Shown here: one piece after another, positions 34,998 to 44,615 of the stretch
How the letters are laid out: each line of letters opens with the position of its first letter
Position numbering within the stretch: position 1 is the first letter of the stretch
Assembly (NCBI RefSeq): GCF_900177535.1
Contig: NZ_FXAJ01000002.1
Location: 1,116,001-1,180,000 of the forward strand
Source of the DNA: Priestia filamentosa
GTDB taxonomy: Bacteria > Bacillota > Bacilli > Bacillales > Bacillaceae_H
Reading direction: 5' to 3'
DNA: 64,000 bases
The notes under the pieces: model-generated
What the model saw: the letters and a program-made list of their open reading frames with translations, nothing else
What the model was told of the DNA's origin: nothing
Databases searched by the model: none
Program-made: the position numbers and the translations under genes

Positions 34998-37253
34998 CTA
35001 ACTTACCGTATAAGTCCCCCTCCATTGTTTATAGGATGGCGTGTTGTCTGCTGATTTAAAGTAAAGAAAGAAACCGTCTCTTGTAAGGTGAGTTGTAAAA
35101 GCAGGATCAGTTGTAATCCCTGTAATCGCTTCGGTTGTTAATGTGACACTCGTTGGTGTATTCCTCCTTCTCATTCGAAAATTCACACCTACACCTCCTA
35201 CATTTACACCATACGGAGCATTTGAATACATTCCGAACCCGCATTTTCCCGTTTCAGGTATATTAGAAGTGGGCTCATTATCTTCTGTGAACCAGATATA
35301 AGAGGAACTTCCACCAATTCTAAAATCTTTTATATTCTTATTAAAAACAGGTGAAGTATTAAAAGTTAAAGTTGAATACTTGGAGAATTCTACATCACCA
35401 AATCCAAAATAAACATTATCGGAGAATTCTGTTTCCTTAAAGGTCACTTTCCCGCGAAAATTAACCATCACTTTTTCCGTGACACTAATATTCGCCAAAT
35501 CATACTCACTGTCAATGTCAAGTAAGGCTACTTCTCCACCGCCCTGATTTTCTGGAGGTAATCCAATGTAAATAGTATCGGTACGAGTTTCAATGGCCTG
35601 GGATTCTAAATATAAACGGTTTTGTCCGAAGACTTGACTTTGCTCGGGGATCACTCCTATTTTCACTTCATCATTGAAATGTATAGTTCGTTCAATATCC
35701 GGTTTAAAAGGGTTTCCATCTCCTAAAAATACGTTGTATCCAACTTTCAAATCTGTCGCTACATCAATAGTGGAATCAGAAGCAATCGTTACTCCCTCAA
35801 TTTTTCCCGCTTGAATGGCTTCTGCCTTTACCCCTTCTCCTGTAATGGCTGTACTATAAGTTTGACCGCCATCAGCAGAAATCTTTAATCCTTCATCTGC
35901 TAGTAAAAGACGACTATTTGGATTCCCAGCATTAATAGCAACAAGCCCTTCATTATCCCAAAAGAAGTATCGGTCTGTTCCAACAATCTTAACGTTATTA
36001 ACGTCAATTTGACCCGCTGTTAGGAGATTAGTATTGATACCTTCATACGTGATGGCCTCTTTAAAAGTCGCTCCTCCATCATCTGATACACCTAACCCGG
36101 CACTGTTAAACGTGACAAGGTGATTAGGATTACTCTCTTCCACCGCTAGAATGCCATTATCAAAGGTGAGTTCCGTTTGAGCGCTTTTTAGAGCTTTGGT
36201 TGCTAACTGAACACCTTGATCTAGAGCATTATAAGGAAGCTGTGTACGTCCAGTCATTAACCTCTTTACCTGTCTTACTGTGTCATTTAGTTGGACTTGA
36301 TATGTTTGTCGGATTCCCTGATTAGAAAGTGTGACTTGCTCCCCAACTAGCTGTTCCTTTGCATTGAAGGTTTCTCTTATTTCTACAATCCTTTCTTCTA
36401 TATCAAGGTTCAATCGCTCATCAATAACAAAGATACGGTCACCTTCTTGAATTGGTTCTTCTAGACCTTGCTGTCGCAAAGAGGATACATCTAGATTAAT
36501 AGAAAGTTGTAGTGAATTATCGACTTCTTGTTTCAATCGATTATATAGAGAATTATGAATGGTGTAGCGTTCATCACGTACAGGGGGTGCATGTTTAATC
36601 CCATAAATTTCAGCTAATGGTGAAGTGTAAGTTGCTCGTAACCCATCTGCTCCAAACCCTTCAATATAAGTCGCAAAGTCCGTTGCATTCGTCTCTACAT
36701 TAATGTCTTTTAGGTTAAACTTGTGACGATATTGAAAGTCTGTGTCGCGTCCAATTTGCTTTCGAAGATAAATAACTTTCTCCCTTACTTCAAACTCCGC
36801 ACCGTAAGCTTCTAGCGTTTTTTGAAACAAATTTAAACGAGAAGAATCCCCGAAGTTTTCTAAGTCTTGGGCATAAAAAGAATCAATAATTTGAAATGTA
36901 TAACCGCTCCCTTGAAACACCATATTTAAACGTGCTGCTAAAGTCATAGAGCCACTATGTGTTTCATAGACCCACTCATCCCTCATATCAATAAAAAAGC
37001 GATGAATAGCTTGTACACTTTTTACGGCCCTACTCCCTTTAGATTGAACTTTAGGAATGATGACTACATATTCTTCTTCATCAAATCCAACCTTCCAATG
37101 ATGATCTAGCGCATGAAACCATTCTTGATTTTGCTCACTTTCTACAAAAGTTAAAGAAAGTTCCTTCTCTCCATTAACTCGTCTCGTTCGCGTTACTTCC
37201 CCTTGAGCAAAATATTGATTTCCTTCTAAATCTTCTACATACATAGTTATCAC
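34998..37253 (-). CDS. Tail spike/minor tail protein (prophage endopeptidase-tail type)
   Basis: 751 aa. The N-terminal 350 residues resemble SPP1 gp21/Gp37-type tail-associated proteins (VTRTRRVNGEKELSLTF, ALDHHWKVGF, ISLQ-like hub). The middle repeats GGATF/GGQTYSTAITGEG look like trimeric fibre segments, and the C-terminus is beta-rich. It is the probable receptor-binding protein, right after Dit and one base from it, as in SPP1-like tail tips. Confidence 0.8.
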   Translation of the reverse strand: MITMYVEDLEGNQYFAQGEVTRTRRVNGEKELSLTFVESEQNQEWFHALDHHWKVGFDEEEYVVIIPKVQSKGSRAVKSVQAIHRFFIDMRDEWVYETHSGSMTLAARLNMVFQGSGYTFQIIDSFYAQDLENFGDSSRLNLFQKTLEAYGAEFEVREKVIYLRKQIGRDTDFQYRHKFNLKDINVETNATDFATYIEGFGADGLRATYTSPLAEIYGIKHAPPVRDERYTIHNSLYNRLKQEVDNSLQLSINLDVSSLRQQGLEEPIQEGDRIFVIDERLNLDIEERIVEIRETFNAKEQLVGEQVTLSNQGIRQTYQVQLNDTVRQVKRLMTGRTQLPYNALDQGVQLATKALKSAQTELTFDNGILAVEESNPNHLVTFNSAGLGVSDDGGATFKEAITYEGINTNLLTAGQIDVNNVKIVGTDRYFFWDNEGLVAINAGNPNSRLLLADEGLKISADGGQTYSTAITGEGVKAEAIQAGKIEGVTIASDSTIDVATDLKVGYNVFLGDGNPFKPDIERTIHFNDEVKIGVIPEQSQVFGQNRLYLESQAIETRTDTIYIGLPPENQGGGEVALLDIDSEYDLANISVTEKVMVNFRGKVTFKETEFSDNVYFGFGDVEFSKYSTLTFNTSPVFNKNIKDFRIGGSSSYIWFTEDNEPTSNIPETGKCGFGMYSNAPYGVNVGGVGVNFRMRRRNTPTSVTLTTEAITGITTDPAFTTHLTRDGFFLYFKSADNTPSYKQWRGTYTVS

Positions 37254-38075
37254 CTACGCATAATAAAACCGAAAATCAAAGGTGATCTCTTGGATGGAAG
37301 AAGCGCCTGTGACCATAAACTCATTCCACCCAGGCAATAAGGTAATTAATCTTCGGTTTGTGTTTCTAAAGATGTTTAAGCTATTCTTCTTGTATGTTAC
37401 ACCCGTTAAATGAACCAGATCGTTTGTAGTCAAAGCTCCCTCATAACGCCATGTATCGCCTGTCGTTTGATTGGTTAATTCGAGAAAAGAGTCACACGCG
37501 GCCTGAATCTTAATATCGATTTCACAATAACGAGGATCTAATCTTACGTTTCCATCATTATAAATTTGGAACTCGGCTGTGTTATGTGTATAGACTGCTT
37601 CTTCTCCTATTTCTTCTACAGATAAGTTCATCGTTTTCTTTGGCGATTCAGCAAAAGGAAGCTGAATGGTTTCAAAAATCAACTCTGTAAAGCCATATAG
37701 AAACTGTTGATCAAAGTTAAACTTTTGAAAACAGCGAACAAGATACCGTTTATCGGTTAACGTTACATTCTCTCCTGTTTGGTAGATTTCCCTTCTTCGC
37801 TCAATAAGGTAAAACGGCTCAAGAGAAGTGAGAATAGCAAACAACTTATCTCGTAAGATGGGATAGTTCTTCCAATCTTTCGACTGCATAATAAAAGGAA
37901 CCCGAATCGTCCGAGTTCCATAGTCTGCTCCCATATCCACAGTTCCTGGTCTTCCCTGTATATTTTCGCTATAACCCATAACTTCAATAGAAGAGATGTC
38001 TACATCCTGCACAATAATTCCTATGTCTTCTAAATTTATTCCTGTCCCATCTTGTTTTTCTACTCTTACATCCAT
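37254..38075 (-). CDS. Distal tail protein (Dit)
   Basis: 273 aa. The early block MDVRVEKQDGTGINLEDIGI and YGTRTIRVPFIMQSKDW match the sipho_tail/Dit family (SPP1 gp19.1). The C-terminal galectin-like part ends in the LPGWNEFMVTG motif typical of this family. It forms the hub connecting tail tube and tail spike. Confidence 0.85.
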   Translation of the reverse strand: MDVRVEKQDGTGINLEDIGIIVQDVDISSIEVMGYSENIQGRPGTVDMGADYGTRTIRVPFIMQSKDWKNYPILRDKLFAILTSLEPFYLIERRREIYQTGENVTLTDKRYLVRCFQKFNFDQQFLYGFTELIFETIQLPFAESPKKTMNLSVEEIGEEAVYTHNTAEFQIYNDGNVRLDPRYCEIDIKIQAACDSFLELTNQTTGDTWRYEGALTTNDLVHLTGVTYKKNSLNIFRNTNRRLITLLPGWNEFMVTGASSIQEITFDFRFYYA

Positions 38076-38081
38076 CTTCTC

Positions 38082-41063
38082 TTACCTCCCTTCAAAGATT
38101 GTTCGAACTAATCCGTCACGAGCTCCTTCTGTTTCAACATGAGTACGAATCACTTCCATATCGGCTTCATTCCGAACTTGAACATGAATTTGAGGAGCAG
38201 CCATAGAATCGGCAGACAGTTGCAGTAATTTCTTTTCTGTATGAGCTGTGTGAAGCTTCCCAACAGAAGGTATATCGTATCCTAATTGAACATGAGGAAT
38301 ATCTGGTTTCATCCATTCTCCCATCTTTTGAGAAGTGGTAAGCACTCGACCTTTCATTTGCTCAATTCCTCTCATCCAACCAAGAATCATATTTCCCCCA
38401 ATCTCATCCCTCATCCAACGCGAAGGTGAATGAATATCAAACAAGCGATAAAATGCATCCTTCACCCAGTTTGCAATACTAGTCACGGAACGAGTTAGAT
38501 AATTGACCTTATCCCAGAAACCATTGACGAGTCCATTTAAAATGTTACGACCAATAGATCGTAAATTTATCCCTTTCAAATAATTAATGATAGCCCTGAA
38601 TGTCCCGGAGATGAGAGAACCTAGACCACCAATTGCTTCCTGAATTCCCGATTTCATGCCGTAAAAAGCACTTGTGGCACTACTCGCAATACCAGAAACT
38701 ATAGACTTTACCGCATTCCAAATGCCACTAAAGACACTTCTTGTTAAATTAGCGATACCTGATAAGCCTGTGGAGAAGACTTGCCTAATGGATGACAAAA
38801 TCGAACTTACAATACTACGGATAGTGTTCATGGTATTTCCTATGATAGTAGAGATATTACGGAATCCGCCTGACACTACACCCCATACATTTGAAACAAA
38901 CGTACTGAAGCTTGTTTTCAAGTAATTTAGACCGGAAAGAATCGTACTTTTAAGCCCATTGACTAAGAGTCCTGCTACTTTTATGATTCTGCCGTAAAAT
39001 GATAGAGTCCAAAGGTTCCAAATGAACTGAATCGCTCCTGAAAAGAGATTCATAACTCCTTTCCACATTTTTGAGAAGTTCCCTGTCAATAATCCGCTGA
39101 AAATATCGATAATCCCCATAATAGCCTTGGTTGCTCCGTTAATTATTCCTTTTATAGAATTCCAAGTTCCTTGGACAATCTTTTCAAGAACAGGATAGAC
39201 AAATTTGAAAATGGATATTATTAAGTCCATCGCTGTATTTACAATCTTACCTATCATGTTCCATGCTTTATCGGTGATTTTCATAAAATCATTCTGGTTT
39301 CTGTCCCAAAAAGCTTTTAAACGATCCGTCACTTGTATGACGTACTGACTCACTGCCTGAATGACTTGCGTAATTACTTCTCGGATAGCTTGCCAAATAC
39401 GGTTTACCTTTGTTCTAAATTCCTCGTTTTTGTGATACAACGTCACCAATACAGAGATGAATGTGGTAATGGCCGTAATGACAAGTCCAATTGGTCCTGT
39501 TAATACAGAAAAAGCTGTACGTAATGCTGTAAGCACGCTGCTTGATTGCGTAACTCCTGTAATCAATGGCTTTAACCATCCTACAAGGGTCGTTACTGAT
39601 GAAATAATTTTAACAATAATAGGTGCTAAGAGTAGAAAAGCTGTTCCAATTTGGGATGCTACGATAGCTACTTGAGCCATGACCGGATTTGTTGTAAGAA
39701 ATTGATTAGTCAATTTAATAAACACATTGATAAGGTCTAGCACCACCGCTCCAATCGGCGCTAACACTTTGACAAAATTCACAAATAACTCGATAAGTCC
39801 CACAAATAATTGCTTTACCGCTGGGAGGTTCTGTTTTGAGTATTCAATGAACTGCTGGAATCCCTTAGAGTCTTGTAATCTTGAAGACCATTCTACAAAT
39901 CGTTGAGTCAACCTTACTAATCCATTCTGCATATCATTGACTACTGGCGAGAAAGCTACCATGAGATTTAGTAATCCCCTCAATATGTTCCCAAATGCTT
40001 TCCCCCATGCTACTAACGAGTTGCCTGCATTTTGTTTCAAAAATTGAAAGAAGTTCTGTAAATCTTTTGTCTTTAAAGAACGGTCAAAAGCATCGAGTAA
40101 GGTTAATATACCTTGTGCGGCTCCTTGGATAGCCGGTTGCAGCTTCTCTAATAAAGAACGAACAATTGTTAGACTCTTTGTAAATGCTTGAAGTACTGGC
40201 TTTTGAAAATCTTTAGCAAAACTACTATAAAAAGATTTGAATTCTTGAAGAGACTTTACAGCTTTTAATTGATCCCGGTTTAGTCCTCCATAGATAGCAC
40301 GTAATTCCTTCAAAGCCTCAGCTTTATCCTCACTTGTCACGGCTTCATCATATTTTTTCTGTGCTTTATTAATTTGCGCTTGAGCATCAAAGATACTAGA
40401 TAGGTTAGGAATGGCTATTGCAGCAAAGCCAGCCGCTCCTACCCCTGCTGCTACAAAAGAAGAAGCTAATCCCATCACACTTGTTGTAGCCACCGCTCCA
40501 ATTGGAACGAGTGCTGGGGAGAGTGAAAGCAGTACCCTCATTAATCCTTGCCCTTCTTCTGTTGCTCTTTCTAAATAAGCAGATAAAGTGCCAAGACTAG
40601 AACTAGACCTTGACACTCTCCCTATTAAACTCCCTAATCCGCTCATACTGCTTCCTAGACGGCGAGTGTTTCTTTCTGTATTGGTTATCTCACCCCTCAA
40701 TTGTGATAACGATGAACTGGTATTTCGAAAGGTTCGGGAAGTATCGCTTACTTCGTGACTTAACCGTTGCATTGATCCATGTAAGCTATCTATGTCTTGA
40801 TCTGTGTGATACACTTCATCCCCAAACCGTTGTACATATCGACCGGCATTCAAAAAAGTTCGAGACAGTTCAGATGCATAGTACTGAGTACGTTGTGTTA
40901 AACGAGACACTCGACTTTCAGCTTGCTGAAAACTGTTGGAAAGGGTTGAGCCTGCTTGACGGGCAGAACGGGCAAAAGCCGCAACTTGAGTGCTCCCTTG
41001 AGCTAATTTACGAGTCAGCTTTGAAATATCTGCTCCAATTTGGACCGTCATACTCCCTAACAT
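38082..41063 (-). CDS. Tail tape measure protein
   Basis: 993 aa, the longest gene of the tail module. It has a coiled-coil N-terminal 150 residues, hydrophobic segments near 180-220 and 460-550 (GPIGLVITAITTFISVLVTL), and a repetitive helical part. The end carries SPSRWMRDEIGGNMILGWMRGIE, the motif found near the end of many tape measures. It sets tail length and is injected with DNA. Its ATG overlaps the upstream stop (TAAATG). Confidence 0.93.
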   Translation of the reverse strand: MLGSMTVQIGADISKLTRKLAQGSTQVAAFARSARQAGSTLSNSFQQAESRVSRLTQRTQYYASELSRTFLNAGRYVQRFGDEVYHTDQDIDSLHGSMQRLSHEVSDTSRTFRNTSSSLSQLRGEITNTERNTRRLGSSMSGLGSLIGRVSRSSSSLGTLSAYLERATEEGQGLMRVLLSLSPALVPIGAVATTSVMGLASSFVAAGVGAAGFAAIAIPNLSSIFDAQAQINKAQKKYDEAVTSEDKAEALKELRAIYGGLNRDQLKAVKSLQEFKSFYSSFAKDFQKPVLQAFTKSLTIVRSLLEKLQPAIQGAAQGILTLLDAFDRSLKTKDLQNFFQFLKQNAGNSLVAWGKAFGNILRGLLNLMVAFSPVVNDMQNGLVRLTQRFVEWSSRLQDSKGFQQFIEYSKQNLPAVKQLFVGLIELFVNFVKVLAPIGAVVLDLINVFIKLTNQFLTTNPVMAQVAIVASQIGTAFLLLAPIIVKIISSVTTLVGWLKPLITGVTQSSSVLTALRTAFSVLTGPIGLVITAITTFISVLVTLYHKNEEFRTKVNRIWQAIREVITQVIQAVSQYVIQVTDRLKAFWDRNQNDFMKITDKAWNMIGKIVNTAMDLIISIFKFVYPVLEKIVQGTWNSIKGIINGATKAIMGIIDIFSGLLTGNFSKMWKGVMNLFSGAIQFIWNLWTLSFYGRIIKVAGLLVNGLKSTILSGLNYLKTSFSTFVSNVWGVVSGGFRNISTIIGNTMNTIRSIVSSILSSIRQVFSTGLSGIANLTRSVFSGIWNAVKSIVSGIASSATSAFYGMKSGIQEAIGGLGSLISGTFRAIINYLKGINLRSIGRNILNGLVNGFWDKVNYLTRSVTSIANWVKDAFYRLFDIHSPSRWMRDEIGGNMILGWMRGIEQMKGRVLTTSQKMGEWMKPDIPHVQLGYDIPSVGKLHTAHTEKKLLQLSADSMAAPQIHVQVRNEADMEVIRTHVETEGARDGLVRTIFEGR

Positions 41064-41740
41064 TTATGCTCCCCCTTTCTCAAACGAAAACTGCGCCAAC
41101 CATTGCTGCTGACGCTTCATTTGTTTCTTCGCTTGTTCCATTGTTTGTTCGGTTGCTTTATCGTCACTCGGACGTTTAAATAAATCCTCTTTTTTGAGTT
41201 TCTTTGCATGATAAGCTGCTCGCATCATAAGAGTTTCATAAGCCATTTGTTCTTGATAGTCATAGTTTTTTTGTACTTGAACATCCATAAGTATGAGAAA
41301 CTCTTTATGTGTTAACCTATAGACTTCCCAAGGTTTTAAATCTAAATAACGCCAGCCATCTTTTACATAATCCTCTACTTGGATAACAGGTCGAGGAGTT
41401 TCTTCGTATTTTCGTCCGCTTTGAGAAAGTTCTCCACGGTCTTCTTGTAGAAAAAACTATTTTCTAAGATTGCATGGGCCATCGTAATGATTTGAGCATT
41501 ATCTAATTCCTCATTCATAATGGCTTGTTCAACTTCCGCTTTGACATCTTTGAGCCTGTAGCTTTCCCCTGTATGAAAGAGGCCCGCATGAACGAGTTTA
41601 ATGAATGTGTCTAAATCTCCGATTAATGCTCGTCCAATAAGTTCCATCGTTCCACCTTGGAAGTTGCTGTTTAAATAATTCATAGATTCGAAGTTCAACT
41701 TCAGTTCATGTTCTTTTCCTTTGATTTCAAAACGTGGCAT
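41064..41740 (-). CDS. Tail assembly chaperone frameshift product (gpGT analogue)
   Basis: Two adjacent frames form one protein through a -1 shift. The frame of the C-terminal ORF (ATG at 41288) is open and protein-like far upstream (KYEETPRPVIQVEDYVKDGW, LKPWEVYRLTHKEF), back into the end of the upstream gene. A slippery T TTT TTC (41450-41456, minus strand) lies in the right phase. The fusion would be 225 aa, with an acidic, Gln-rich C-terminal domain that recruits the tape measure. The downstream frame has no ribosome site of its own. Confidence 0.8.
41375..41740 (-). CDS. Tail assembly chaperone (gpG analogue)
   Basis: 121 aa starting MPRFEIKGKEHELKLNFESM after AAGGAG. NFESMNYLNSNF, GRALIGDLDTFIKLVHAGL and the helical ENSFFYKKTVENFLKADENT are typical of Gram-positive siphovirus chaperones located between tail tube and tape measure. 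It is the un-shifted product. Confidence 0.8.
   Translation of the reverse strand: MPRFEIKGKEHELKLNFESMNYLNSNFQGGTMELIGRALIGDLDTFIKLVHAGLFHTGESYRLKDVKAEVEQAIMNEELDNAQIITMAHAILENSFFYKKTVENFLKADENTKKLLDLLSK
41450..41456 (-). promoter_or_regulatory. -1 programmed frameshift heptamer T TTT TTC
   Basis: Phase and sequence fit X XXY YYZ. No stop codon occurs in the -1 frame from here to 41064. Confidence 0.7.
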
Positions 41741-41815
41741 ATTATCTATCTCCTTTTTACATTTTTGCAAAATAAAAAGGACCTATTGGCCCTTTATCTT
41801 TTACGTTTCTCTTAT

Positions 41816-42331
41816 TTAATTCATTCTTCTTAATTCGGATTTATAATATGTTTCAATTACTTCTCCAAGAATAGCGTCCGAATTGTCCTCATGTATGCCT
41901 TCACCAGATGACACAAAACTTTGGCTACACCCTTCTTTTATCACTTCAGCATACGTAGAAATGATGTCGATTTTATTAGTTGGATCGGTGTCATCTTCGA
42001 ATCCACTTATTCCTCCAACTCTCACACATTCTTTATTAATTTTCGTGCGATTCCCATCTTCATCTACGTAATAATACCTATCCGTTACTGTTCCATAATC
42101 CATATCTGGCGTAGAAGTAACAAAATACCCTTTATTATTTATATCATGCACTTCATACTCACCTTCCTTTTCAACCTTTGGTGCTCCCTTTACGTTATAA
42201 AAAGCATAAATATATCCTTCATAACCTTCAGGTATTAAGTAGATATCATTTGTTTCCTCATTATCGCATCCCACTAAAGTAAAAAGGGTAAAAGATAAAG
42301 CAAGAAGTTTCCCTATCAATTTGTTTTCCAC
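41816..42331 (-). CDS. Lipoprotein with DUF6843-like domain (moron)
   Basis: 171 aa. A type II signal peptide ends in LVGC (residues 19-22), and the mature part starts with acidic residues, then YLIPEGYEGYIYAFYNVKGA. The LIPEGY.G.I...Y block recalls DUF6843 lipoproteins of Bacillus. Inserted between tail tube and tail chaperone, where phages of this type have no such gene. Probably expressed by the lysogen. Confidence 0.7.
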   Translation of the reverse strand: MENKLIGKLLALSFTLFTLVGCDNEETNDIYLIPEGYEGYIYAFYNVKGAPKVEKEGEYEVHDINNKGYFVTSTPDMDYGTVTDRYYYVDEDGNRTKINKECVRVGGISGFEDDTDPTNKIDIISTYAEVIKEGCSQSFVSSGEGIHEDNSDAILGEVIETYYKSELRRMN

Positions 42332-42388
42332 CTTTCTTCTACCCTTTTTTATAATAGATTAGGATAGAGAATGTTCTCTTTAGTAAAA

Positions 42389-42913
42389 TTACCACATATC
42401 CATGCAAAAACGATGTTTTCCACATTTTAAACATTGAAAGAGATATCCCTCAGCGCTTCTTTTACTTAACAACTTCTTAAGTTCGTCTACATTGTTTAAT
42501 CGATAATCACTCATGATACCTTGTAAATCTTTTTGTAGTTCTTCCTGCAAGGGCTCAATTTCAGGCCACCTTCCATAACCGATAAAAGCGCAAAAATCTC
42601 CACAATGTGCAAGCCAACGTTCTTGCTGCCATCCAGTGTAACCTGGGGTACGGTAAATGAGCTCTTCCACGAGTCTCTCTTCTTCTACGTCTTCACAACA
42701 TCCTTCATCCTGAAATTCGCCATCATACTTTTTAGCCGCTGAACCATCTGCTATACACCATGGGCAGATTCCTTCCACATCTTCTACGGAATAAAAATGT
42801 CCTGTATACGTATACTCCCTCTCCTTTTCACAAACAGGGCATAACGTTTCTTCTTTTTCAATAAACTCTAGTTCTAAGGCATTCGGATTATATCTGAATA
42901 CTGGAAGTTCCAT
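42389..42913 (-). CDS. CbrC-family (UPF0167) protein
   Basis: 174 aa with paired Cys motifs CPVCEKEREYTYTG, GICPWCIADGSAA, HCGDFCAFIG and CLKCGKHRF, the defining pattern of CbrC (UPF0167), which is linked to colicin tolerance and appears as an immunity family near toxins. It adjoins the lipoprotein gene, and both interrupt the tail operon. Confidence 0.85.
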   Translation of the reverse strand: MELPVFRYNPNALELEFIEKEETLCPVCEKEREYTYTGHFYSVEDVEGICPWCIADGSAAKKYDGEFQDEGCCEDVEEERLVEELIYRTPGYTGWQQERWLAHCGDFCAFIGYGRWPEIEPLQEELQKDLQGIMSDYRLNNVDELKKLLSKRSAEGYLFQCLKCGKHRFCMDMW

Positions 42914-43048
42914 TTCTCTTTACCTACTTTCTGTCTATCTTAATAACTTTGAGTTTATCATAAATAGCCTTCTAGTTTTAGAGATTAATTGAAATATTTG
43001 TAAAATAGGAAGATTTAATCCATATAAAATAAATTTTTATTGCCTCTA

Positions 43049-43498
43049 TTAAGTAGTAACAGCCTCGCCTGCTCCTGTGGGAATTTCAGTTAGTGCCTCT
43101 TCAGTAATGGTTCCATTTAATGTAGCCTCTAAGGAGTACGTTGAAAATTCCCCATTCGAATGAGTTCTCTCAAAAGAAGAAATCATATACATTCCCTTTT
43201 CTGCCTTCTTTGTCCGTGTATTGATTTCATAAATCTCAATCATTTTCTTTTGACGAATCGATTTCTTTACGTAATCAGGAAATGGATCTCCCTCTGTGAT
43301 AATTCCTTCAAGAGACAAAGACTCGGTCACACTTCCATAATCTGAGCCGCTCTTGTCCTTTGTATTTAATTCAATTTCATCGGATTCCATAGAAGATGAC
43401 CCATCTGTTTGGTTGAAAGGCCGAACTAAAGTTGAGCCTGTATCATTAGGAATCTTTACGGCATATAGTGTTTCATCTCCACGATATTCTAGTGCCAT
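43049..43498 (-). CDS. Major tail tube protein (TP901-1/phi13 family)
   Basis: 149 aa, beta-rich. The start MALEYRGDETLYAVKIP, the middle SLEGIITEGDPFPDYVKKSI and the late FSTYSLEATLNGTITEEALT are typical of the TP901-1 tail tube family. Located between tail completion genes and tail chaperone. It stacks as rings to form the tail. Confidence 0.88.
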   Translation of the reverse strand: MALEYRGDETLYAVKIPNDTGSTLVRPFNQTDGSSSMESDEIELNTKDKSGSDYGSVTESLSLEGIITEGDPFPDYVKKSIRQKKMIEIYEINTRTKKAEKGMYMISSFERTHSNGEFSTYSLEATLNGTITEEALTEIPTGAGEAVTT

Positions 43499-43505
43499 TT
43501 ATTTC

Positions 43506-43889
43506 TCACCCTTTCGATATGGTAAATGTAAAGCGAAGAACGCCATGAAAAGCATCTTCCTCTCGTAAAGTTTGTAAGTAATCTAACCGACTTTTAGACA
43601 CATAAAAACCATTCATCAATTCGAATGGCTCACGCAAGGCTTGTATCACCTTTTGGTTGTACTCATTAATCTCCTCTTTGCTTTTACTTAGACTAAAGAT
43701 ATGGAGAACATGGTAGATTTCCCAATGGATTTTATTCTTCGTAGATTGATCGGTGAGGTACTCTTCTTCCATTTTGACCATAGGAAACGAATATTCCTTT
43801 GGTAATACGGTTGAGTACACATTTAACCCTTGAGCTTTTAACTGATTATAGATTGCTATTTGTAGCTCCTCTGTACCAATATCACTCAT
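43506..43889 (-). CDS. Tail completion/terminator protein (DUF3168 type)
   Basis: 127 aa with the compact alpha/beta pattern of tail terminators. ALREPFELMNGFYVSKSRLDY, with a final LRFTFTISKG strand, is characteristic. Immediately upstream of the tail tube gene, as expected. Confidence 0.75.
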   Translation of the reverse strand: MSDIGTEELQIAIYNQLKAQGLNVYSTVLPKEYSFPMVKMEEEYLTDQSTKNKIHWEIYHVLHIFSLSKSKEEINEYNQKVIQALREPFELMNGFYVSKSRLDYLQTLREEDAFHGVLRFTFTISKG

Positions 43890-44326
43890 GAATCTAATCT
43901 CCTTACCATCTTCTCTAAATCACGGATAAATTCTACTTTTACACTTAGAAAGGCAGGAAATAAGAAAGGTTGTGGTCGTGTCCCTGGATGATGTACTTCT
44001 TTTCCAAAAAATCGCTTTCCATCGGTTAATACCTTAGCCTTCTTTGCTCGTATCATATGAGGTCTGGTTCCAAATTCCACATAACGAGCATAATCCAGCA
44101 TGGTAAACGTAAATCCTGTAAAACCATCCTCAGCGAACCGACTTCTAATATCCCTCCTTAAATGTCCTTTATCCACCGCTACATGTTGCTTAGCATACCT
44201 CTCCATTGCATAGGTATGTTTATGAACTAGTACCTTGGTTTCTATATTGGCTTTCCTACTCATCTGGCCAAGCTTACGAATTAATTCCTTGTCTCCTTTG
44301 ACCTTAATGTGAATCCCTCTAGCCAT
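43886..44326 (-). CDS. HK97 gp10-family head-tail joining protein
   Basis: 146 aa: KGDKELIRKLGQMSRKANIE, GHLRRDIRSRF and YARYVEFGTRPHMIRAKK are the classic gp10 motifs (YA.YVEFGT). Adaptor between connector and tail. Overlaps both neighbours by 4-8 bases. Confidence 0.9.
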   Translation of the reverse strand: MARGIHIKVKGDKELIRKLGQMSRKANIETKVLVHKHTYAMERYAKQHVAVDKGHLRRDIRSRFAEDGFTGFTFTMLDYARYVEFGTRPHMIRAKKAKVLTDGKRFFGKEVHHPGTRPQPFLFPAFLSVKVEFIRDLEKMVRRLDS

Positions 44327-44615
44327 GTGGAGTCATCCTTTCTAAATATAAAATCGTAGAGTGCCGAAAGTGTTTGGTCAAAGTTATCTCATATATTTCC
44401 CCCTCAAATTCTACTTTCTCAACCTCCCTCACTTTTCCTTTCATATGAAGCTTTACTCTATGTTGAGAAACCGCTCCATAGATTGCAGTCTGTTCTTCAA
44501 CCGAGAGGATTTGAGCATTGCAAGCTACAGGATAAGGAGTCATTTTTTCTTTTACTCCTAAAGGGGTTTCTTTTTGCTCAATTCGGTATAAAACAGCTCG
44601 CTTATCATATCTCAT
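44319..44615 (-). CDS. Head closure/stopper protein
   Basis: 98 aa with the small beta-barrel pattern of SPP1 gp16-like stoppers: early YRIEQKETPLGVKEKMT and late FEGEIYEITLTKHFRHSTIL. Position between the gp6-like connector and gp10 supports it. Confidence 0.75.
   Translation of the reverse strand: MRYDKRAVLYRIEQKETPLGVKEKMTPYPVACNAQILSVEEQTAIYGAVSQHRVKLHMKGKVREVEKVEFEGEIYEITLTKHFRHSTILYLERMTPHG

Noticed and set aside
40610-41179. 189-codon plus-strand frame opposite the tape measure gene
   Set aside because: Lies fully antisense to an unmistakable tape measure protein; composition is that of a reverse-frame shadow.
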